A stretch of DNA of 64,000 nt from Chelativorans petroleitrophicus. Lineage in GTDB: Bacteria > Pseudomonadota > Alphaproteobacteria > Rhizobiales > Rhizobiaceae. A program made the translations under genes and the position numbers. Below, one piece after another: positions 44,041 through 51,981 of this stretch (position 1 is its first letter; the number at the start of each line of letters is the position of its first letter). A model generated the notes under the pieces. The model made no database searches, was not told the DNA's origin, and worked only from the letters and a program-made list of their open reading frames with translations. The stretch is from contig NZ_JAODNV010000007.1 in NCBI RefSeq assembly GCF_025398195.1, positions 124,001 to 188,000 on the forward strand. Direction: 5' to 3'.

Positions 44041-44850
44041 ATGGCTGACATCGGTTCCATCTTTCGCGCACTTCACGAGGCTGAAGGCGCCTTCATCATT
44101 CCCAACCCCTGGGATATCGGCACGGCGAAGCTGCTTGCCGCGCTCGGTTTCAAGGCATTGGCAACGACCAGCGCCGGCTACGCCTTCTCCCGCGGCCTGC
44201 CCGATGGCGGGGTTCCGTTCGAGGAGAGGATAAACCATTGCCGCGAGATCGTTGCCGCCACACCGCTGCCAGTCTCGGCCGATCTGGAGCATGGCAAGGG
44301 CGACAGTCCCGACAGCGCGGCCGAGACAATATTCGCGGCGGAGGCGGCCGGCCTTGCCGGCTGCTCGATCGAGGATTCGACCGGCGATCCGGCCAATCCG
44401 ATTTACGAGTTCTCGCTGGCCGTCGAGCGGGTTGCCGCTGCGGCGGAAGCCGCGCGTGCCCTGAAGCGGGATTTCGTCTTCACCGCGCGGGCGGAGAATT
44501 TCTTATGGGGCCGGCCCGATCTGGACGATACGATCCGCCGGCTGCAGGCCTTCGAGAAGGCCGGAGCCGATGTGCTCTACGCGCCAAGGCTTACCAGCAT
44601 AGAGCAGGTACGCGCCGTTTGCCAGTCCGTCAGCCGGCCCGTGAACGTGCTTGCCACGGCGGACTTCACCGTTGCCGAATTGGCCGAGGCCGGCGTGAAG
44701 CGCATCTCGGTCGGCTCCAAACTCACCTGTCTGGCCTTCGCTGCGATCGAGCGCGCGGCCAAGGAGATGCTGGACGAGGGCGCCTTCACCTATGACCGGG
44801 ACAGCATGCCTTTCGCCCGCCTTCAGGAGACGTTTTCAGAAGCCGGATAG
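44041..44850 (+). CDS. Phosphoenolpyruvate mutase / isocitrate lyase superfamily protein
   Basis: The product of 269 residues is a TIM-barrel of the PEP mutase family: FIIPNPWDIGTAKLLAALGFKALATTSAGYAFSRGLPDG, PVSADLEHGKGDSPDSAAETI with acidic metal ligands, and AGLAGCSIEDSTGDP. It resembles the oxaloacetate/2-methylisocitrate-lyase-like members that cut or form C-C bonds next to a carboxylate. The true substrate is not known. It is downstream of dut by about 100 bases and seems independent. Confidence 0.85.
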   Translation: MADIGSIFRALHEAEGAFIIPNPWDIGTAKLLAALGFKALATTSAGYAFSRGLPDGGVPFEERINHCREIVAATPLPVSADLEHGKGDSPDSAAETIFAAEAAGLAGCSIEDSTGDPANPIYEFSLAVERVAAAAEAARALKRDFVFTARAENFLWGRPDLDDTIRRLQAFEKAGADVLYAPRLTSIEQVRAVCQSVSRPVNVLATADFTVAELAEAGVKRISVGSKLTCLAFAAIERAAKEMLDEGAFTYDRDSMPFARLQETFSEAG

Positions 44851-44991
44851 CGGCAGCCGTCGGGGATTCTGCGTCCAAGGTCGAAAGCCGGCCGGTTCCG
44901 CTGGCCGGCGCTTGCCGCTATGCTGGACCTACAGGCTCGGCGTAGCGCGATTTTTTGGTGTTGGCATCGCGCCATGATGAGCTACATTCCG

Positions 44992-45007
44992 CCCTCCCCG
45001 GGGAGGG
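44992..45007. promoter_or_regulatory. 16-bp perfect palindrome upstream of the TAXI gene
   Basis: CCCTCCCCGGGGAGGG is a perfect palindrome without spacer, ending 34 bases before the ATG of the TAXI solute-binding protein. It may be an operator or an mRNA hairpin. No known motif was recognised. Confidence 0.4.
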
Positions 45008-45041
45008 TGCATCGATAACAAAACCGAACGCGGAGGAGCAC

Positions 45042-45995
45042 ATGTTCAGAAAAAAAGGAAAACTGCTGGCTGCCGGAGCCATGGCGCTCGGTCTGAGCTT
45101 CAGCGCGGCGGCCGGCGCGCAGGAATTCATCAACGTGCTGACCGGCGGCACGTCGGGCGTGTACTATCCGCTGGGCGTGGCTCTTTCCGAAATCTATGGC
45201 GACACGATCGAGGGTGCGCGCACGCAGGTTCAGGCGACCAAGGCATCCGTAGAGAATTTGAACCTCCTGCAGCAGGGGCGCGGAGAGATCGCGTTTGCGC
45301 TCGGCGATTCGGTCAAACTCGCCTGGGAGGGCGAAACCGAGGCCGGCTTCCCCGGCAAGCTCGACAAGCTGCGCGGCATCGCCGCTATCTATCCGAACTA
45401 CATCCAGATCGTGGCCAGTGAGGAATCGGGCATCAAGACGCTCGAGGATCTGAAAGGCAAGAGCCTGTCGGTCGGCGCACCGGCTTCAGGCACCGAGCTC
45501 AATACCCGCGCCATCTTCGAGGCTGCGGGCATGAGCTATGACGACCTCGGCAAGATCGAATATCTGCCCTTTGCCGAGTCCGTGGAGCTTATCAAGAACC
45601 GCCAGCTCGATGCGACGCTTCAGTCGGCGGGCCTCGGCGTGGCCTCGATCCGTGACCTGGCAAGCTCGGTGGCCATCACCGTTGTCGCGGTGCCGCCGGA
45701 GGTCGTGGAGAAGATCGGTGCCCCCTACATTTCCGCCACCATTCCCGCAGGCACCTATGAAGGCCAGGACGAAGACGTGCAGACGGCTGCCGTCGGCAAC
45801 ATGCTGGTTACCCATGCCGACGTTTCGGAAGAAACGGCCTACCAGATGACCAAGCAGCTTTTCGAGAATCTCGACCGGCTGACGGCCGCTCATGCGGCGG
45901 CGAAGGCCATCAAGCTCGAAACCGCGCTCGATGGCATGCCGGTCCCGCTGCATCCGGGCGCCGAGCGCTACTATAAGGAACAGGGCCTCTTGTAG
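45042..45995 (+). CDS. TAXI-family TRAP transporter solute-binding protein
   Basis: The product of about 317 residues has a signal peptide ending around AAGAQE and a TAXI (TRAP-associated extracytoplasmic immunogenic) domain. It shows FINVLTGGTSGVYYPLGVALSEIY, LLQQGRGEIAFALGDSV, IAAIYPNYIQIVASEESGIKTLEDLKGKSLSVGAPASGTELNTRAIFEAAG. It would bind a substrate such as a dicarboxylate or glutamate in the periplasm and pass it to the fused permease downstream. GGAGGAGCAC is a strong ribosome site. A repeat element separates it from the permease gene. Confidence 0.92.
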   Translation: MFRKKGKLLAAGAMALGLSFSAAAGAQEFINVLTGGTSGVYYPLGVALSEIYGDTIEGARTQVQATKASVENLNLLQQGRGEIAFALGDSVKLAWEGETEAGFPGKLDKLRGIAAIYPNYIQIVASEESGIKTLEDLKGKSLSVGAPASGTELNTRAIFEAAGMSYDDLGKIEYLPFAESVELIKNRQLDATLQSAGLGVASIRDLASSVAITVVAVPPEVVEKIGAPYISATIPAGTYEGQDEDVQTAAVGNMLVTHADVSEETAYQMTKQLFENLDRLTAAHAAAKAIKLETALDGMPVPLHPGAERYYKEQGLL

Positions 45996-46015
45996 CGCGA
46001 TCTGCCCCGGCGGCA

Positions 46016-46258
46016 GAGCGATTGCATATGGCGATTCCCTCTCACCGTCTCGGGCTTTGCCCGAGCCACTTCTCCTCCGCCAGGCGGGGGAGAGGAATCG
46101 CCGGCATCAACCTCGCTGCCAGTCGCCCGCGTCTGCGATTTGCAAGGCCAACGGCCGCCGATGCCTGCTACCCTTTCTCTCCTCCGCGTGGAGGAGAGGA
46201 GGTGAGGCGAAGCCGGGACAGTGAAAGGGTAAAAGGGCGTACCATATGCGATTGCCCT
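46016..46258. repeat. RIME-like mosaic palindromic element inside the TRAP locus
   Basis: The element is bounded by inverted ends with CCATATG (GCGATTGCATATGG at 46020-46031 side, CCATATGCGATTGCCC near 46242-46257). Inside are two long palindromes. The first, about 46030-46102, has GGCGATTCC and GGAATCGCC arms around CTCGGGCTTTGCCCGAG. The second, about 46170-46230, has ACCCTTTC and GAAAGGGT arms around CTCTCCTCC/GGAGGAGAG. The make-up is like RIME elements described in rhizobia. The flanking 46259-46389 shows no gene. Confidence 0.75.
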
Positions 46259-46389
46259 GTCTTCGGATGGGAAGGGTGCTGGCGCGACTATCGGATGGGG
46301 CAGGCTTGTCTCAGACATCGCTGCGACGCCTTACCTGCGTCGCTGCGCGATCGATCCCCGCAAGATAAGGGAAGCCGGCGCTCCGGGAC

Positions 46390-48516
46390 ATGCACATGAC
46401 CGCTGAAAAAACTTCCACCATTCTCACGCCCACGGAAGAGGTTCCGACCGAGGGTCTTCCGGCGGGATGGGGCACCGGCCTCTGGGGCACAGCTGCGTTC
46501 TCCATTGCCATTGCCTTCTCGCTGTTCCAGCTCTGGACGGCCGCCTACGGCACGCTGCCGAGCCAGGTCGTCCGTGCGATGCATGTGGGCTTTCTGCTGC
46601 TGCTAGGATTTGCTCTCCTCGGCAATCTCAAATCCCACTCCACCCTCATGCGCTCCATCCTGTGGGCGCTCGGCATTCTCGGCTTCCTGACCGGCGTCTA
46701 CAACTGGATCTTCTACAAGGAACTTCTGCTGCGTGCGGGCGGCTTTCACACGGTTCCCGACCTTATCGTCGGCACCGTGATGATCGCTTTGGTGTTCGAG
46801 GGCGCGCGCAGGCTGATGGGCCTGCCGCTCACCATCATAGCCGGCGTCTTTCTCGCTTACTGCTTCTTCGGCCAGTACATGCCCGGGCCGTTCGTGCATC
46901 GCGGCTACGATTTCGAGCAGATCATCGAGCATATCGGCTTCGGAACCGAAGGCATTTACGGTACGCCGATCTATGTCTCAGCGGCCTACATCTTCATCTT
47001 CGTCGTCTTTGCAGCCTTCCTCGAGCGCGCCGGCATGATCGCGCTCTTCAACGATTTCGCCCTCGGTCTCGTTGGCGGTGCGCGCGGCGGGCCGGCGCAG
47101 GTCTGCGTGCTGTCGTCAGCGCTGATGGGCACCATTTCCGGCTCCGGCGTGGCAAACGTGGTCGCCAGCGGTCAATTCACCATCCCGCTGATGAAGCGCT
47201 TCGGCTTCCGCTCCGAATTCGCTGGCGGCGTCGAGGCGACCTCCTCGATGGGCGGCCAGATCATGCCGCCGGTGATGGGCGCGGTCGCCTTCATCATGGC
47301 CGAGACGCTGAACATCCCCTATGCCGAAGTCGTCAAGGCGGCGATCATCCCCGCCTTCCTCTATTTCGGCGTCTGCTTCTGGACCGTGTATCTGGAGGCC
47401 GGCAAGGCGGGCCTCAAGGGGATGAACAAGGCCGAACTGCCCGATCCGTGGGCCGCCGTGCGCCAGCACTGGCCGCTGGTGCTGCCGCTCGCCGTCCTTG
47501 TCTACCTTCTCTTTGCCGGCTACACGCCGATCTTCGCCGGCACGATGGGCCTGGCGCTCACGATCGTGCTCATCCTCGGTACGCCGCTTGCCGCGCTGAT
47601 CGGCCCGTTTGCCTTCCGTGTGGTGTTCTGGATCGCGCTCGGCCTCGCGGCCGCCTCCTTCATCCGCTACGGCGTCGACCTGTTGGCGATCGTCCTGGTC
47701 GGGCTGATCGTTGCCTGTGCGACCTTCAAGGGCGGGCGCGAGACGCTGCTGATCTGTCGCGATTCTCTGGCTGAGGGGGCCAAGAACGCGCTGCCTGTCG
47801 GCATCGCCTGTGCCATTGTCGGCGTTGTCATTGGCACGCTGACCCTGACTGGCATTGCCTCCACCTTCATCGGCGCCATCATCGCCATCGGCAAGAACAA
47901 CCTGTTCCTGTCGCTGGTCCTGACGATGATCACATGCCTGGTCCTCGGCATGGGTATCCCCACCATTCCGAACTACATCATCACCTCGTCTCTGGCGGGG
48001 CCCGCGCTTCTTCAGCTTGGAGTGCCGCTCGTTGTCAGCCACATGTTCGTGTTCTACTTCGGCATCATGGCTGACCTCACGCCGCCGGTGGCGCTCGCGG
48101 CCTTCGCGGCCGCTCCTATGGCCAAGACCTCCGGCCTCAAAATAGCGGTCCAGGCGACGAAGCTTGCTGTCGCCGGTTTCGTGGTACCATTCATGGCCGT
48201 CTATACGCCATCGCTGATGCTGCAGGAGGGTGGCGCGATCGCCGCAGCCTGGGGCTATCCGGTAGAGCTGGTCTACGTGGTCTTTAAGGCCTGCCTAGGC
48301 GTGGGGCTGTGGGGCATGGCGTTCGTCGGCTTCTTCCTGCGCGGCATGGCGCCCTGGGAGAGAGCGGCCGCCTTCGTTGCGGGGTTGCTCCTCGTGCTGG
48401 CGCTGCCGTGGACGGACGAGTTCGGTTTCCTGCTTTCTGCACTTGTCATCGGTCAGCACTGGTATCGGGCGCGCGGCAGGAGTCCTGAGGCTCGCCAGAA
48501 GCTGGTCGAGGAGTAG
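46390..48516 (+). CDS. TRAP transporter fused large/small permease (DctQM-type)
   Basis: The 708-residue protein is a TRAP permease in which the small (DctQ, 4-helix) part is fused to the large (DctM) part. About 16-18 membrane helices are visible. Typical TAXI-TRAP motifs are GGARGGPAQVCVLSSALMGTISGSGVANVVASGQFTIPLM, ATSSMGGQIMPPVMGAVAFIMAE and GMGIPTIPNYIITS. It uses the sodium or proton gradient. It works with the TAXI binding protein encoded upstream and the DUF1850 protein downstream. ATG CAC ATG at the start gives two start choices; the first is used. Confidence 0.93.
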   Translation: MHMTAEKTSTILTPTEEVPTEGLPAGWGTGLWGTAAFSIAIAFSLFQLWTAAYGTLPSQVVRAMHVGFLLLLGFALLGNLKSHSTLMRSILWALGILGFLTGVYNWIFYKELLLRAGGFHTVPDLIVGTVMIALVFEGARRLMGLPLTIIAGVFLAYCFFGQYMPGPFVHRGYDFEQIIEHIGFGTEGIYGTPIYVSAAYIFIFVVFAAFLERAGMIALFNDFALGLVGGARGGPAQVCVLSSALMGTISGSGVANVVASGQFTIPLMKRFGFRSEFAGGVEATSSMGGQIMPPVMGAVAFIMAETLNIPYAEVVKAAIIPAFLYFGVCFWTVYLEAGKAGLKGMNKAELPDPWAAVRQHWPLVLPLAVLVYLLFAGYTPIFAGTMGLALTIVLILGTPLAALIGPFAFRVVFWIALGLAAASFIRYGVDLLAIVLVGLIVACATFKGGRETLLICRDSLAEGAKNALPVGIACAIVGVVIGTLTLTGIASTFIGAIIAIGKNNLFLSLVLTMITCLVLGMGIPTIPNYIITSSLAGPALLQLGVPLVVSHMFVFYFGIMADLTPPVALAAFAAAPMAKTSGLKIAVQATKLAVAGFVVPFMAVYTPSLMLQEGGAIAAAWGYPVELVYVVFKACLGVGLWGMAFVGFFLRGMAPWERAAAFVAGLLLVLALPWTDEFGFLLSALVIGQHWYRARGRSPEARQKLVEE

Positions 48517-48519
48517 CGG

Positions 48520-48879
48520 GTGCCCGCCTGCCTTCTGGTTGGCGGCAAGGCGCTGACGCTCGCCGCCGGCCTGTTCACGCTCTCCTGGACCCACTCCGTG
48601 GAAAAGATCGAATGGCAGGAGACGTGGCGGGTGCTGCCCGCCGGACTTGAGATCGTCGAGGCGCGTATTAAGGGGTCCGGCGCCGGCATGGATCCGCCGC
48701 CCGATGCGCGTCTCGAGAATGGCTGGTGGGTCTATACGCCGCAGCTCGGAATTGTGCCAGAGCTGCGGCTCGCCGCATCAGGCGCTACCGTAAGCGCCTG
48801 GCGCCTCTGCACGGGAGGCAAGTGCAGGCAGCTTGGCGCGGAGGCCAGTGCTCCGGTCATGCTGAAACCCTGTCCTTGA
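48520..48879 (+). CDS. DUF1850 protein of the TAXI-TRAP locus
   Basis: The 119-residue protein begins with GTG (MPACLLVGGKALTLAAGLFTLSWTHSVEKIEWQETWRVLPAGLEIVEARIKGSGAGMDPPPDARLENGWWVY) and belongs to the DUF1850 family that regularly accompanies TAXI-type TRAP permeases. The SWTHSVEK motif and GxGAGMDPPPDAR stretch are characteristic. The N-terminus is hydrophobic and may be a signal. Function is unknown. It starts 3 bases after the permease stop. Confidence 0.88.
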   Translation: MPACLLVGGKALTLAAGLFTLSWTHSVEKIEWQETWRVLPAGLEIVEARIKGSGAGMDPPPDARLENGWWVYTPQLGIVPELRLAASGATVSAWRLCTGGKCRQLGAEASAPVMLKPCP

Positions 48880-48883
48880 ACCT

Positions 48884-49027
48884 TCAGGCGTGCGCCGAGC
48901 GATCGTTGCCGCGCCGGGCGCAAGCCGGTCCCGGGCCGCGCATGTAATGCCGCTCGGGATGATACCGCGGGCCGAAAAATTCGCGAATAGCCTTCACGCA
49001 ACCGACCAAGAGCTTAACCAACCCCAT
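48884..49027 (-). CDS. Possible 47-residue basic small protein
   Basis: A short open frame on the minus strand reads MGLVKLLVGCVKAIREFFGP, then a basic, proline-rich tail with two cysteines. The first helix is amphipathic and hydrophobic. I see no strong ribosome site and do not recognise a family. The remaining stretch to 49352 holds no other gene, only a promoter. Confidence 0.3.
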   Translation of the reverse strand: MGLVKLLVGCVKAIREFFGPRYHPERHYMRGPGPACARRGNDRSAHA

Positions 49028-49263
49028 CGTCCCGTACCCTCGACTCTTCGGGCATCCCTTCCCGTTCACCCTAGCATCAGCAAATGAATGCACGGTGAAT
49101 CCGCAATTTAGAAAGCCGCCTTCCATGGCGGAAAATGGGATTCATTGCGGCGTCGTGGTGGCCGCACGGGATCCTGTATCCGCTGTGACAAAATTACCAC
49201 GATCTTCCATACCCCGTCATACCCCAATCCGGGGGATGTTCTCTCAATAGGTCGAATGCTCAT

Positions 49264-49288
49264 GGAACAGACCGGCCTGCCGGCTGTT
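49264..49288 (+). promoter_or_regulatory. EcfG-type general stress promoter for the DUF892 gene
   Basis: GGAAC (49264-49268), 16 bases, then TGTT (49285-49288) fits the alphaproteobacterial general-stress sigma pattern GGAAC-N16/17-CGTT with one mismatch. It lies about 65 bases before the ATG at 49353. It suits a PhyR/EcfG-regulated stress gene. Confidence 0.6.
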
Positions 49289-49352
49289 AGGTCAGCAGCC
49301 GGGCGGCGGGCCAGGTACCGTTCGGCCGGACTTATGAGAAGAGGAAAAGACG

Positions 49353-49859
49353 ATGGGTATGTTCTCCAAGGATATCAAGACGATGGACGATCTGTTCGTC
49401 CATACACTGCGCGACATCTACTATGCCGAAAATCAGATCACGAAGGCACTGCCCAAGATGATCGACAAGGCGACCGATCAGCAGCTCAAGCAGGGTTTCG
49501 AACAACACCTTAGAGAGACGGAGGGGCATATCCGCAATTTGGACGAGGTGTTCCGTCTGATGGATATGCAGCCGAGCGGCGTCGATTGCCCCGCGATCGA
49601 CGGCATCATCGAGGAAGCCAATGAAGTTGCCGGAGAGGTGGACGACAAGAATGTGCTCGACGCGGCGCTGATTGCTGCCGCACAGGCCGTAGAGCACTAC
49701 GAGATCACGCGCTATGGCACGCTGATCACCTGGGCCGAGCAGCTCGGGTATGACGATTGTGCCGAGATCATGAAGCAGAACCTGGCTGACGAGAAAGCCA
49801 CGGACGAGAAGCTCAGCGAACTGGCGGAAAGCCGTATCAACATGCTCGCCTCAGAATAG
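49353..49859 (+). CDS. DUF892 (YciF-like) ferritin-like stress protein
   Basis: The 168-residue protein has the DUF892 four-helix bundle: MDDLFVHTLRDIYYAENQITKALPKMIDKATDQQLKQGFEQHLRETEGHIRNLDEVF, and later DAALIAAAQAVEHYEITRYGTLITWAEQLG with E and H positions of a ferritin-like site. YciF relatives rise under osmotic and general stress. AAGAGGAAAAGACG is the ribosome site. A strong terminator follows and an EcfG-like promoter precedes it. Confidence 0.92.
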   Translation: MGMFSKDIKTMDDLFVHTLRDIYYAENQITKALPKMIDKATDQQLKQGFEQHLRETEGHIRNLDEVFRLMDMQPSGVDCPAIDGIIEEANEVAGEVDDKNVLDAALIAAAQAVEHYEITRYGTLITWAEQLGYDDCAEIMKQNLADEKATDEKLSELAESRINMLASE

Positions 49860-49877
49860 ACAAGCGACTTGTCCTGC

Positions 49878-49918
49878 CTCTCCGCCCCTGCATCTCCTGC
49901 GGGGCGGAGAGTTTTTAT
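49878..49918 (+). terminator. Intrinsic terminator of the DUF892 gene
   Basis: A perfect 11-bp stem (CTCTCCGCCCC at 49878-49888 with GGGGCGGAGAG at 49901-49911) is followed by TTTTTATT. It also lies at the end of the converging ArsR gene. Confidence 0.93.
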
Positions 49919-50595
49919 TGGTGAAGGAAAAGGTCGAACTCCCGCCTCCCGGCGGGCGTGAAGCGTAGAATGCGGCTGTCCTTCTCGCGCCTTACCCAGC
50001 CAGCCCGCATCATGTGCTCAAGGATGGCAGCGCCGAGACCGCCTGCCAAATGCCACCGGCGCACACTCCAGTCTAGGCAGATGCGGCAGACGGGCCGTCT
50101 CTTGTGGCTCATGGCTTCGATATCAATGCCGAAATCGGCGAAAAACCTGCTACCGGCCGGGCTTAGCGCGGCGGTCTCCCGATCGAGCCGAACGAAGCCG
50201 CGATCTACAAAGCTTTCCAGCATCGCGACCCCGGCCTCTCCCGCCAGGTGATCGTAGCACAGGCGGGCCTCGCGCAGGGCCTTGTCGCCCGGGCCGGGCA
50301 GCACGCGCTTCGGCCCCAGGGTCGCCGCCACGCCCATGATCGTCTCTAGCATTCCCGCGACGCTCTCATCCGCGAGCGCATAGTAGCGATGGCGGCCCTG
50401 ACGCTTCACGCGAACGAGGCCACCGTCGACCAGCTTAGCAAGATGTGTGCTCGCGGTCGGAGACGTAACGCCTGCCTCCAGCGCTAACTCGCTTGCCGTG
50501 AGCGCCGTCCCGCCCATCAGCGCGGCGAGCATGTTGGCGCGCGCCGGATCGCCCACAAGGCTTCCGATCTGCGCGATATCCGTTCCTGCTTTCAT
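49915..50595 (-). CDS. ArsR-type winged-helix regulator with long C-terminal domain
   Basis: The 226-residue protein has an N-terminal ArsR winged helix (IGSLVGDPARANMLAALMGGTALTASELALEAGVTSPTASTHLAKLVDGGLVRVKRQGRHRYYALADE). A C-terminal region of about 130 residues includes CRICLDWSVRRWHLAGGLGAAILEHMMRAGWVRREKDSRILRFTPAGRREF, with a C-x2-C pair. It matches the larger ArsR regulators common in proteobacteria, whose ligand is often unknown. It has no ribosome site, and its promoter and a dyad lie right at the ATG. It is divergent from the DUF1127 gene. Confidence 0.87.
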   Translation of the reverse strand: MKAGTDIAQIGSLVGDPARANMLAALMGGTALTASELALEAGVTSPTASTHLAKLVDGGLVRVKRQGRHRYYALADESVAGMLETIMGVAATLGPKRVLPGPGDKALREARLCYDHLAGEAGVAMLESFVDRGFVRLDRETAALSPAGSRFFADFGIDIEAMSHKRRPVCRICLDWSVRRWHLAGGLGAAILEHMMRAGWVRREKDSRILRFTPAGRREFDLFLHQ

Positions 50596-50630
50596 AGTTT
50601 GATATTAATCGAACTATTCTTGCACGGCAA
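50594..50630 (-). promoter_or_regulatory. Promoter and operator dyad of the 226-residue ArsR gene
   Basis: On the minus strand TTGCCG (50630-50625), exactly 17 bases, TAATAT (50607-50602), then 6 bases and the ATG at 50595. An inverted repeat with arms ATAGTTTGAT (50594-50603) and ATCGAACTAT (50608-50617), 9 of 10 matching, covers the -10 and the start codon. This predicts a leaderless, self-repressed message, and possibly control of the divergent DUF1127 gene. Confidence 0.65.
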
Positions 50631-50661
50631 CTGCTATTCCTCCTCCTGAAGGAGCGAGGCT

Positions 50662-50877
50662 ATGCAGAACACCCCCGCTAGCAGAAAAGACCGCACGCTT
50701 GTTCGCCCCGGCGCCTTCCGCCACCTGGCTGCCGCTGCGTTGGCTTTGGTCCTCCGGCTTGAGGACCGCCGACGTCAGCGCCTCCATCTTTCCGAACTGG
50801 ACGACCACCTGCTTGCCGACATCGGCCTCACCCAGGCGGATGTGGAGCGCGAGTGTTCCACGCCGTTCTGGCGATAG
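50662..50877 (+). CDS. DUF1127 small protein
   Basis: The 71-residue protein ends with the DUF1127 core (RRRQRLHLSELDDHLLADIGLTQADVERECSTPFWR). DUF1127 proteins in rhizobia are small, arginine-rich and linked to phosphate and carbon balance through RNA-binding effects. GAAGGAGCGAGG is a strong ribosome site. It shares its upstream region with the divergent ArsR gene. Confidence 0.9.
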   Translation: MQNTPASRKDRTLVRPGAFRHLAAAALALVLRLEDRRRQRLHLSELDDHLLADIGLTQADVERECSTPFWR

Positions 50878-50944
50878 CCGCTCGCCATTCTTCCATAGCC
50901 GGACGGCCCGATATTTCGATGAACGCCGAGCCGTGGCTGCGGTC

Positions 50945-51928
50945 TCAAGCGTTCCCGATCAGCATCCCTGTCGCGAAGACGAGCGCGCCCCCCAGCACCA
51001 CCTGGAAGGTCGCACGGCTCCACGGCGTTTCCATGTAGCGGTTCTGGATGAAGGCGATGGCCCACAGTTCTATGAAGACGATGATGATGGCGAGCGTCGT
51101 GGCTGTCCAGAAATGTGGGATGAGGTAGGGAAGCGCATGGCCGAGTCCGCCCACAGCCGTCATGACCCCGGTCGCAAGCCCCCTTCTGACGGGGGAGCCG
51201 CGCCCGGAGATCACCCCGTCATCCGAGGCGACTTCCGTGAAACCCATGGAAATGCCGGCACCGAGCGAGGCGGCAAGCCCCACCAGAAATGTCTGCCATG
51301 TGTCGCCTGTCGCGAAAGCGGCGGCGAAGATCGGCGCCAGGGTGGAGACCGAGCCGTCCATCAGCCCCGCCAGCCCCGGCTGGACATAGGTGAGGATGAA
51401 CTGCCGGCGTGCCGTCCTGTCCTCCTCATCGCGCTGCTCGCGGCCGAGATGCTTTTCCGAGAGCCTTTCGGCCAGCGTCTCGTGCTTCTGCTCAGCCGCG
51501 GCCAGATCGCCCAGAAGCTTGCGCGTGGCGGCATCCTCGGTGCGCTTGGCCGCCTCCGCATAAAAGCGCTGCGCCTCCTCCTCCATCAGCGCGGCCTGGG
51601 CACGCACATGGTCGAGCCCGAGCGGGCGCACCAGCCAGTCCGGCCGGCGCTGATAATAGCCGCGTACATGCTCCCGCCGGATAAGCGGGATGCGTTCGCC
51701 GAAACGCCGGCGGTGCAATTCGATCAGTGATGCGCGATGGCGGTCTTCCTCCGCGGCCATCTCCTCGAACATGGCCGCCGAATGCGGATACTCATCCCTC
51801 AGAGCGTCTGCATAGGCGCGATAGATGCGCGCGTCATCCTCCTCGGAAGAGATGGCCAGAGCCAGTATCTCCTGCTCGGAAAGCGAGGAGAATGCGCGCC
51901 GGTTGAAGCCGAAAAGCCGGTTAAACAT
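50945..51928 (-). CDS. mbfA: Membrane-bound ferritin / iron exporter MbfA
   Basis: The 327-residue protein joins an N-terminal ferritin-like domain (Glu at 29-30, EEDRH at 60-64, E116-E118 and E146-x2-H149, the two-iron ligands) to a C-terminal VIT1/CCC1-type membrane domain with five helices (FILTYVQPGLAGLMDGSVSTLAPIFAAAFATGD, GAGISMGFTEVASDDG). This is the MbfA layout, an iron exporter of rhizobia that guards against iron and acid or peroxide stress. A perfect Irr-type iron control element lies 21 bases before the ATG, so it is expected to be repressed when iron is low. The upstream neighbour is a ZIP remnant. Confidence 0.94.
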   Translation of the reverse strand: MFNRLFGFNRRAFSSLSEQEILALAISSEEDDARIYRAYADALRDEYPHSAAMFEEMAAEEDRHRASLIELHRRRFGERIPLIRREHVRGYYQRRPDWLVRPLGLDHVRAQAALMEEEAQRFYAEAAKRTEDAATRKLLGDLAAAEQKHETLAERLSEKHLGREQRDEEDRTARRQFILTYVQPGLAGLMDGSVSTLAPIFAAAFATGDTWQTFLVGLAASLGAGISMGFTEVASDDGVISGRGSPVRRGLATGVMTAVGGLGHALPYLIPHFWTATTLAIIIVFIELWAIAFIQNRYMETPWSRATFQVVLGGALVFATGMLIGNA

Positions 51929-51948
51929 GAGAACGGAGATCCAATTAG

Positions 51949-51965
51949 TTTAGAACCATTCTAAA
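51949..51965 (-). promoter_or_regulatory. Iron control element (Irr box) of mbfA
   Basis: A perfect inverted repeat: TTTAGAA, three bases, TTCTAAA. This is the consensus of the ICE motif bound by the Fur-family haem-sensing regulator Irr in alphaproteobacteria. It ends 21 bases before the mbfA start. Irr represses mbfA under low iron in Bradyrhizobium and Agrobacterium. Confidence 0.93.
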
Positions 51966-51981
51966 GTAAGAAGCCGGATAA

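Noticed and set aside
47116-48042. Long antisense frame in the TRAP permease gene
   Set aside because: Its product is extremely charged and repetitive, the mirror of a hydrophobic transporter; it has no ribosome site.
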